Assembly: GCA_013695055.1 (NCBI GenBank)
Contig: JACDBF010000306.1
Coordinates: 1-27,765 of the forward strand
Reading direction: 5' to 3'
Origin: Actinomycetota bacterium
GTDB lineage: Bacteria > Actinomycetota > CADDZG01 > WHSQ01
Length of the DNA stretch: 27,765 bases
This document shows, piece after piece, positions 22,697 to 27,765 of the stretch. The notes beneath the pieces are model-generated. The model was given only the letters and a program-made list of their open reading frames with translations. It made no database searches and was not told the origin of the DNA. The first letter of the stretch is position 1; each line of letters begins with the position of its first letter. Both the position numbers and the translations under genes were made by a program.

Positions 22697-23976
22697 AGGG
22701 ACCTCACGTAGCCGATCAGCGAGCCAGCCCAGCCGCTCTGCTTCGCCTCGGACTCGATCGTTGTGTAGAAGAAGTCCCCATCGTTGTCCGTCGAGTACCA
22801 GAGTGGGAGCGTTCGAGAGGCCGGTGCGGTCTTCGGTGCAGAGGAGATGAAGACGTATGCGGTCCCGTGGTTGGTGGTGACGCCCCTGGTGTTGTCTTCC
22901 TGGTAGGTGTAGATGCGAGCGATCGCACCTCCCTGGTACCCCATCGCCTCGTGATCGCTGGCGGTGTTCGAGTCTGTGGTGACGAGGTGATCACCGGTCT
23001 TCGCGTGCACCAGGTGATAGAGGTACCGGGTGGGCGCGGGGGGTAGCTGGGGCGGCGCCGGGTCTTTCGTGTTTGGCACTCTCCAACCCTTATCCGAGTC
23101 TTCCGGCTCGGTCTTGTCCGCCGGATCCTGGATGGTGGCAGGCGCGGAACCGGAAGATTCAGGAGTCGACCCGTCGGTTAAAGCCGTCGTCGGTGGGGGA
23201 GCGGCGAAGGCGATCGATGGATCAGAGCTGGGATCCTTCCCGCTCCCTTGCTCTGCTCTTCTGCGGCTCCGAGCTGGACCCTTCTTGTCAGCATTGGGCG
23301 TTTCCCCTTCCTCCGCCTTGGCCGACGATTTCTCGCTTGATGAAGGGGGTTGGGCAATCTCCGCTCTTTCTTCGGAAGGTCTCGAGAAACGCTTCGATAG
23401 AGTGAACCCAGTGGCCCACGAGACGGCCACCAGTAGGGCTGTCAGGGCAACCGCAAGGATGACGCGGAGCCCTCTGGATTGGCTCGTCGCTACGGTCGAA
23501 GGTTCGGCGTCCTCGCGCAAGGGGGTAGTCGTCGCCGAACTCGATGGCTGGAGGGGCACGGATTGGGCCCCAGCTGGAGTCTCCTCCTGTGCTTCCTCAT
23601 CCCGCAGATCTATGACCATGTCGTCCTCGGAGGCTGCGCCGGCGCGAACGACCACTTCCCCGGCCGGTAGATCGAGGAGGTATCCGAACCCCCTCCTGTT
23701 GCGGATGTTCTGCCCGAACCTGTTGGTGCCATCTATTAGCCGGCGGAGTTTGGAGACAAGGACGTAGAGGTCCTGGGGAGTCGTCCACGGAGCCTCGGGC
23801 CAGGCGGCAGCGATGAGTGCTGAGGTCTCCACGGGCTGCCCAACGTGCTTGGCCAGTTCCGCTAGGAGCTTTAACTCCCTGAGGGGTAGCTCCACGGCTT
23901 CGCCGTGCACTAAGGCGGTTCCGCTGGCCATCTCGAGAACAAGGGGCGTCGGCCCCGCGGCATCCAGTTTCTGCAT
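22693..23976 (-). CDS. ToxR-like membrane-spanning winged-helix regulator with DUF5648-like external domain
   Basis: A 427-residue single-pass protein. Residues about 20-102 form an OmpR/PhoB-type winged helix (VELPLRELKLLAELAKHVG, LYVLVSKLRRLID, IRNRRGFGYLLD). A linker leads to one transmembrane helix (170-190), then about 120 residues of Ser/Pro/Glu-rich stalk. The end (317-427: YLYHLVHAKTGDHLVTTD, GYQGGAIARIYTY, PLWYSTDNDGDFFYTT) matches the DUF5648 pattern of paired tyrosine/phenylalanine-rich beta repeats. The topology puts the DNA-binding part inside and the sensor outside, as in ToxR/CadC. ATG 23976 is chosen because the domain starts there; no good ribosome site is visible. It is coupled to the RTX gene, which may supply or share its ligand. 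Confidence 0.85.
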   Translation of the reverse strand: MQKLDAAGPTPLVLEMASGTALVHGEAVELPLRELKLLAELAKHVGQPVETSALIAAAWPEAPWTTPQDLYVLVSKLRRLIDGTNRFGQNIRNRRGFGYLLDLPAGEVVVRAGAASEDDMVIDLRDEEAQEETPAGAQSVPLQPSSSATTTPLREDAEPSTVATSQSRGLRVILAVALTALLVAVSWATGFTLSKRFSRPSEERAEIAQPPSSSEKSSAKAEEGETPNADKKGPARSRRRAEQGSGKDPSSDPSIAFAAPPPTTALTDGSTPESSGSAPATIQDPADKTEPEDSDKGWRVPNTKDPAPPQLPPAPTRYLYHLVHAKTGDHLVTTDSNTASDHEAMGYQGGAIARIYTYQEDNTRGVTTNHGTAYVFISSAPKTAPASRTLPLWYSTDNDGDFFYTTIESEAKQSGWAGSLIGYVRSL

Positions 23977-24025
23977 GTAACTGGAAGGTACTCCAAGAAC
24001 CCTGCCATTTCCTATCTGAAAGCCT

Positions 24026-24067
24026 GAAGTAAGGAGGTTCAAGGAAAAAGTAAGGCTGGCGTAATTC
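24026..24067 (+). promoter_or_regulatory. Conserved box, copy 3, upstream of the T4SS operon
   Basis: GAAGTAAGG, AGG, TTCAAGGAAAAAGTAAGG, CTGGCGTAATTC: nearly the same as copy 1. It ends 35 bases before the first T4SS operon gene and also lies between that gene and the divergent membrane regulator. Confidence 0.65.
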
Positions 24068-24102
24068 TCCTGGCGCCCGTTCTGTGCCTCTATGTGGTTC
24101 CT

Positions 24103-24414
24103 ATGGTGAATCGAAGGCGCAAGTCGATTGAAGAGCACCCCAAGCCGGAGCCGATCTCGATCCGGACGGTACGTGGCTGCTTCGGATCCCTGGTGGACGA
24201 GGACGCCGAAGGACGCGCTGCCCTCATCTGTCGCGGGGCGACCCCGCTCGCGGTCCTCCTGCCCGCATGCCACTGCGAGGAGCCTGCCGAGACCGTGCGC
24301 CGCGATCAAAGCCTTGCCGCGGCCCTCTGTGCCCACGGTATCGTCGTCAAGGCATGGACGGCCGCTGGCGTCCTTGAGGCAGTCGTCCGGCTAATAGAAG
24401 GGCGGCGCCTATGA
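24103..24414 (+). CDS. First gene of the transfer operon, unknown soluble protein
   Basis: About 103 residues (opening MVNRRRKSIEEHPKPEPISI, with TVRGCFGSLVDEDAEGRAAL, LLPACHCEEPAETVRRD and a helical C-terminus). Family not recognised and no membrane segment. The start is uncertain: ATG 24103 or GTG 24094/24106, none with a ribosome site. It is the first gene after conserved box copy 3 and ends in an ATGA overlap with the next gene, so it belongs to the transfer operon. It could be a small operon regulator or relaxosome accessory. Confidence 0.6.
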   Translation: MVNRRRKSIEEHPKPEPISIRTVRGCFGSLVDEDAEGRAALICRGATPLAVLLPACHCEEPAETVRRDQSLAAALCAHGIVVKAWTAAGVLEAVVRLIEGRRL

Positions 24415-24782
24415 GCCTCCCGCGCGAGCCTTTCTCTTGGGATGCGGATGACGACCTGCCGGTCCCACTCGGTCCTTCAGCTTCCGACCACTCGACGCCC
24501 GGCGTTTCGACGCAGGTCTTGACCGAAGCAGAAATGGCTGTGTGTGACGCCCCTGAGGCTCTCGCGAGGCAGGACACAGATCCGGCTGCCACGATCCCCA
24601 CCTCTTCGTCCGAGGCATCGACGCAGCGGTCGTGGCGATCCCGTCAAGGAGGCCGATGGCTCAACATGACCATATCTCGTCGAGCCCTCGGCGCCACCGT
24701 CGCAATCACCTCCGCTCTGGCATTTGCTCACGGTTGGAGCGTGGGGGCCAGCGTTGCCGAACGCTCGCTCCGGTTCTTGTGA
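24411..24782 (+). CDS. Small transfer-operon protein with one membrane helix
   Basis: A 123-residue protein. The first 75 residues are acidic and disordered-looking (SWDADDDLPVPLGPSASD, EASTQRSWRSRQGG). One hydrophobic segment near the end (LGATVAITSALAFAHGW) predicts a single membrane pass, with only about 20 residues following. Family not recognised. The ATG overlaps the previous stop, so the two are coupled. It precedes the pilin-like DUF6112 gene by 59 bases and is probably a minor component of the channel. Confidence 0.6.
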   Translation: MSLPREPFSWDADDDLPVPLGPSASDHSTPGVSTQVLTEAEMAVCDAPEALARQDTDPAATIPTSSSEASTQRSWRSRQGGRWLNMTISRRALGATVAITSALAFAHGWSVGASVAERSLRFL

Positions 24783-24841
24783 GCCGGATCACTGCCGACC
24801 CGGGACGATCCCGGTAAGAAATGGGAGGAGGAACGCCGCCA

Positions 24842-25138
24842 ATGAAAGGTCTCTTTTTGTTAGCTCAGCGGGTGGATCTTGATCCGAATCCGAACCAGCT
24901 CCCTGGGGGCCGTGTGCTCGAGAGCCTCACGAACGGGATCGCCGGTTTCAGTCTCATCTTCTGTCTCATCGGCTTGGTAGTGGGGGCGGCGATGTGGGGA
25001 CTCGGTTCGACCTCGAGCAACTACCAGCAGACCTTCGTCGGTAAGCGCGCCTTTGCTGTATCAGCGCTCGCTGCATTGCTGATCGGCGGAGCAGCGGCCA
25101 TCATTAACTTCTTCTACGGAGCGGGACAGAACATCTAA
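24842..25138 (+). CDS. DUF6112-like protein, VirB2/pilin-like component of the T4SS
   Basis: A 98-residue membrane protein with the order typical of DUF6112 proteins of actinobacterial conjugative elements: DLDPNPNQLPGGRVLESLTN, a first hydrophobic helix (FSLIFCLIGLVVGAAMWGL), the connector GSTSSNYQQTFVGKRAFAV, and a second helix (SALAALLIGGAAAIINFF). This two-helix hairpin resembles VirB2/TrbC pilins. The ATG at 24842 is preferred over an upstream ATG at 24821 because GGAGGAGG lies about 10 bases before it. The spacing to the next gene is 11 bases. Likely forms the exterior or membrane conduit of the channel (inference). Confidence 0.85.
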   Translation: MKGLFLLAQRVDLDPNPNQLPGGRVLESLTNGIAGFSLIFCLIGLVVGAAMWGLGSTSSNYQQTFVGKRAFAVSALAALLIGGAAAIINFFYGAGQNI

Positions 25139-25149
25139 GGAGTTGCAGA

Positions 25150-25818
25150 ATGGCTATTGATTCGAGAGTGCGCGTTGCGATGCTTGTTGGAGCCCTCGTA
25201 ATCGGGGTAGCGATCGGCATCCTCTTCGGCTTCATCCTCGACGACGGTGGCAACGACACGTCTCCTCAAGCTGTGGCTCGTCCCGACGGCGGGGTGGGTC
25301 CAACTGACGAAACAAACGGTGTGCCTGTTGGCTACGCCCGAACCGAGGAGGGCGCCATCGCTGCTGCCACCAACTTCAGTCTGCTCAGTGGCAGGAACGG
25401 CTTATTAGATCTCGAGGCGCTGACGACCGCAATGCGGACGCTTGCTGCGCCATCGTGGGAAGAGGAAGCTGCCAACCAGGCTAGGGACGGTTACGAGTAC
25501 ATCGTCGATGCGTACGGCGAGGACGCGGACATCAGTGCCTCAGCCCTGCGGTACAACCTCATGGATTTCGACCCCGATAGCGCTGTCGTACGACTTTGGA
25601 CCGTCTCGGTGGCTTCTGGCTCGCAGCGGCCTTCGGTCGAAGAGGTATGGGCCATCGTCACCGTCGACCTCGTCTGGGTTGATGGGGACTGGCGCGTGCA
25701 GGGAACGGAGAGCGCGGTAGGCCCCGCCCCGGTCGACCTTCCCTCTCGCCCACCGCAAGAAACCGCCAGCACTTTGATGGAGGAATTCGATGAGTTTGAT
25801 GGAGCACCGGTTCCGTAA
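25150..25818 (+). CDS. T4SS-associated membrane-anchored protein (VirB8-like by position and layout)
   Basis: A 222-residue protein with one N-terminal membrane helix (VAMLVGALVIGVAIGILFGF), a linker rich in Asp/Gly/Pro, and an extracytoplasmic domain of about 150 residues (GAIAAATNFSLL, WEEEAANQARDGYEYI, VEEVWAIVTVDLVWVDGDWR). The closing strand pattern V-x-L-V-W-V-D-G-D-W-R is typical of NTF2-like VirB8/TcpC-type domains and of the proteins found between DUF6112 and TrbL in actinobacterial elements. AAGGAG lies nearby upstream. Its last 29 bases overlap the start of the TrbL-like gene in another frame, implying coupling. Confidence 0.75.
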   Translation: MAIDSRVRVAMLVGALVIGVAIGILFGFILDDGGNDTSPQAVARPDGGVGPTDETNGVPVGYARTEEGAIAAATNFSLLSGRNGLLDLEALTTAMRTLAAPSWEEEAANQARDGYEYIVDAYGEDADISASALRYNLMDFDPDSAVVRLWTVSVASGSQRPSVEEVWAIVTVDLVWVDGDWRVQGTESAVGPAPVDLPSRPPQETASTLMEEFDEFDGAPVP

Positions 25819-27154
25819 GCGTCTTCTCCTGCTCGGATGCCTTGTACTTGTGTTTCACGGCATCCTGCAAGAGTCGTCGTTGGCTGCTCCGGGCAAGTGT
25901 GAAGCCGGTCTCTTCGACCCATTCTGTGAAGCGGGGAATACCGTCGTGGGAAAAGCCGGCGAAATCATCACTGCTCCTGTCCGAGCCGCCGCCGGTGGAG
26001 CGGTCGACATGCTCACGTCGTGGGTTGCTGACGGTGCTCAATGGTTGCTAGGCAAGGTGTTCAGTTTCGTCGACCACTCCACTACTCCGAATCTAGGCAC
26101 CGACTGGTTCAGCGAGCGCTACCGGTTCATGATCGGGCTCGCCGCCCTCATCCTTCTTCCAATGCTGCTGATCGCCGCAATCAGGGCAGTGATGAACCAA
26201 GACGTGAGCCAACTGCTCCGATCATTCTTCGTCTACCTACCTGTCGCGATCCTCGGGACTTTCGTCGCCGTGTCCCTGACGCAGACACTGCTCGCGATTA
26301 CCGATGCCATGAGCGCTGCCGTAGCTGAGGGGATCGCCGGCGATGCCTCGCAGTTTCTTGATGCGGTTGGCAAGGGACTGGGAACGGCTGGAACAGCGGC
26401 TCCGGCCGCTCCCTCATTCGCGATTTTCCTCGGCGCATTGTTCCTCATCCTGGGATCGTTCTTCGTATGGCTGGAGCTGTTGGTGCGCTCGGCCGCAGTG
26501 ACCGTGAGCGTGTTCTTCCTACCCTTGATGCTTGCCGGTCTGGTCTGGCCCGCCACGTCCCGCTGGACGAGGCGGCTAGTCGAAACACTCGTAGCCCTGA
26601 TCCTGTCGAAATTCGTGATCGTGGCGGTCATCAGCCTGGCGACAGCCGCTTTGGCCGACCCGGGCGGGGGCGGCTTCGGTTCTCTCATGGGTGGGGCAGC
26701 TTTGATGCTGATGGCTTCGTTCTCACCTGTGGCACTGCTCAGGTTGATACCGATGGTGGAGGGCGCCGCGACATCTCACCTCGAAGGGGTGAGTCGCAAG
26801 CCGGTCGAGACGATGCGGCCTGGGGGTTCCGTCAATCAGGCCGTGGCGATCATGCGTTCCAAGGTCGGGGCGGGACCTTCCTCTTCACAGATGGCGGTTG
26901 CTGGCGCGGGCGGGAGCGGTGCCGCGGTTACCCCCGCTGACGCCGCGGTAGCGGCTGGGCTAGGCGCCGCGCGATCCGCCGGTAAGGCTGTCAAGGAACC
27001 TGGCCGCAGACTCGATAAGACCGCCGATGCCGTTAAGCCATCGAATGAGAGCGCCGCTTCGAAGAAGGAGCGAGTCGGAGGCGCCATTCATGACGGACGG
27101 GTGACCTCGCGCCCGACCAAGCGCGGCGCTTCCAGAGGAGGCAAACATGGCTGA
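25790..27154 (+). CDS. TrbL/VirB6-like polytopic T4SS protein
   Basis: A 454-residue inner-membrane channel component. An N-terminal signal-like segment (RLLLLGCLVLVFHGILQESS) precedes a short external domain with two cysteines (GKCEAGLFDPFCEAG). Five or more hydrophobic segments follow, including IGLAALILLPMLLIAAI, YLPVAILGTFVAVSLT, FAIFLGALFLILGSFFVWL, VFFLPLMLAGLVWP and ALMLMASFSPVALLRLIP, in the TrbL/VirB6 order. The last 100 residues are a basic, alanine/glycine-rich disordered tail. GGAGG lies 7-8 bases before the ATG, which sits inside the previous gene. It ends in an 8-base overlap with the SCO6880-type gene. Confidence 0.88.
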   Translation: MSLMEHRFRKRLLLLGCLVLVFHGILQESSLAAPGKCEAGLFDPFCEAGNTVVGKAGEIITAPVRAAAGGAVDMLTSWVADGAQWLLGKVFSFVDHSTTPNLGTDWFSERYRFMIGLAALILLPMLLIAAIRAVMNQDVSQLLRSFFVYLPVAILGTFVAVSLTQTLLAITDAMSAAVAEGIAGDASQFLDAVGKGLGTAGTAAPAAPSFAIFLGALFLILGSFFVWLELLVRSAAVTVSVFFLPLMLAGLVWPATSRWTRRLVETLVALILSKFVIVAVISLATAALADPGGGGFGSLMGGAALMLMASFSPVALLRLIPMVEGAATSHLEGVSRKPVETMRPGGSVNQAVAIMRSKVGAGPSSSQMAVAGAGGSGAAVTPADAAVAAGLGAARSAGKAVKEPGRRLDKTADAVKPSNESAASKKERVGGAIHDGRVTSRPTKRGASRGGKHG

Positions 27155-27765
27155 CGTCCCTCGCTACCGGTTCGGGCCGCTCGAGCGACGAGGGGTTCTC
27201 GCAGGCCTTCGCGCGACACAGCTACTCATTCTCGGGGTCGGCGGGTTGCTCATCGTGACGGCCGCGAGAACGCTTTCTCCAGCACCTGCTCTTGCTGCGG
27301 TTGTCGTGATCGGGCTGCTAGTTGCGTTCGCGGCATTCGTGCCAATCGGTGGGCGGGCAGTGGATGAATGGCTCCCTGTTCTGGGCGAGTGGGCCCTCGG
27401 TAGTGCAGTCGGTCGGCGCCGGTTCGTGTCTCGAAAGTGCGTCGAAGGCCTCACGGCGCTGCTCGATCCACAACCGGAGTTCCCGCCGTCCTTGAAAGCC
27501 ATAACTATCCTGGCGCACGCCGTCCCAGGCTCGGACGCTCGTATCGGCGTCATCAAAGACGCGAGGGCCGGGACGTTCACAGGTGTCCTCGCGGTTCGAG
27601 GCAAGTCGTTCGCCCTGCTCGACGGGCCCGAGAAGGCGCGCCGGCTCGCGAGCTGGGCCGGAATCCTCGCCGGGCTCGCACGCGAGGGCGGCGTGGTTCA
27701 TCGCTTGCAGTGGGTTGAGCGAACCGTTCCCGACTCCGGCAACGAGATCGGCACCTACCTCAAGG
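27147..27765 (+). CDS. SCO6880-family T4SS protein (3' end cut by window)
   Basis: The frame is open to the last base, giving 206 residues. It starts MADVPRYRFGPLERRGVLAG, has two close membrane helices (LLILGVGGLLIVTAA, ALAAVVVIGLLVAFAAF), then VDEWLPVLGEWALGSAVGRR and a soluble part beginning AITILAHAVPGSDARIGV. This is the N-terminal layout of SCO6880-family proteins, which carry a PrgI/VirB3-like membrane part and precede the VirB4-like ATPase gene in actinobacterial conjugation clusters. GAGGAGG lies 6 bases before the ATG. The overlap with the TrbL-like gene indicates one operon, so a VirB4 ATPase gene is expected beyond the window. Confidence 0.85.
   Translation, partial: MADVPRYRFGPLERRGVLAGLRATQLLILGVGGLLIVTAARTLSPAPALAAVVVIGLLVAFAAFVPIGGRAVDEWLPVLGEWALGSAVGRRRFVSRKCVEGLTALLDPQPEFPPSLKAITILAHAVPGSDARIGVIKDARAGTFTGVLAVRGKSFALLDGPEKARRLASWAGILAGLAREGGVVHRLQWVERTVPDSGNEIGTYLK

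Overview
This is high-GC DNA with frequent GTG/TTG starts, strong AAGGAG-type ribosome sites and many 4-8 nt stop/start overlaps. The conjugation genes (DUF6112, TrbL-like, SCO6880 family, MobF relaxase-helicase) point to an actinomycetote. I cannot place it below phylum. The window looks like the edge of a chromosomal region followed by a large conjugative element, either an ICE or an integrated plasmid. No integrase or att site is visible, so the form is undecided.

Layout. 1-3116: an ABC exporter pair (MacB/FtsX-like permease, cut by the window start, plus LolD/MacB-type ATPase). 3117-3446: an IS3-type transposase remnant with an internal 37-bp tandem duplication, a plausible junction. 3447-7850: accessory genes on both strands: DUF7662 protein, RNase H-like protein, two nearly identical ssb genes 2120 bp apart, a third decayed ssb fragment, a frameshifted small gene, and a candidate Mrr-like nuclease. 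8011-12110: a 911-residue multidomain protein (zinc ribbon, PH-like region, TerB-like helices, CbbX-type AAA+, C-terminal DUF6308-like domain), then a coupled operon of small cysteine-rich proteins. 12123-14217 (minus): an AbiTii-domain protein with a C-terminal membrane anchor followed by a protein with a C-terminal HEPN-type RX4H motif; this is a candidate anti-phage module. 14592-16358: a four-gene translationally coupled operon ending in a primase-polymerase. 16360-17882 (minus): HNH-like protein, a more diverged ssb, and a 58-residue membrane protein. 18110-21355: MobF relaxase-helicase. 21362-23976 (minus): a ToxR-like membrane-spanning winged-helix protein with an external DUF5648-like domain, coupled to a secreted RTX calcium-binding repeat protein. 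24103-27765: the start of the type IV secretion operon, cut by the window end.

How it fits together. Relaxase, primase-polymerase and SSB supply DNA processing, and the 24-28 kb operon supplies the transfer channel. A roughly 40-bp box ending in GGCGTAATTC occurs upstream of the diverged ssb, the relaxase and the T4SS operon, so these three units probably share a promoter or operator. A second family of related, hairpin-bearing leaders precedes both near-identical ssb genes and both small-protein operons. The rest looks like cargo: candidate defence (AbiTii/HEPN, Mrr-like nuclease, AAA+ fusion) and the membrane regulator/RTX pair.

At least four genes appear broken by single frameshifts. Without reads, decay cannot be told from assembly error. 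All functional calls come from reading motifs by eye, without database searches.
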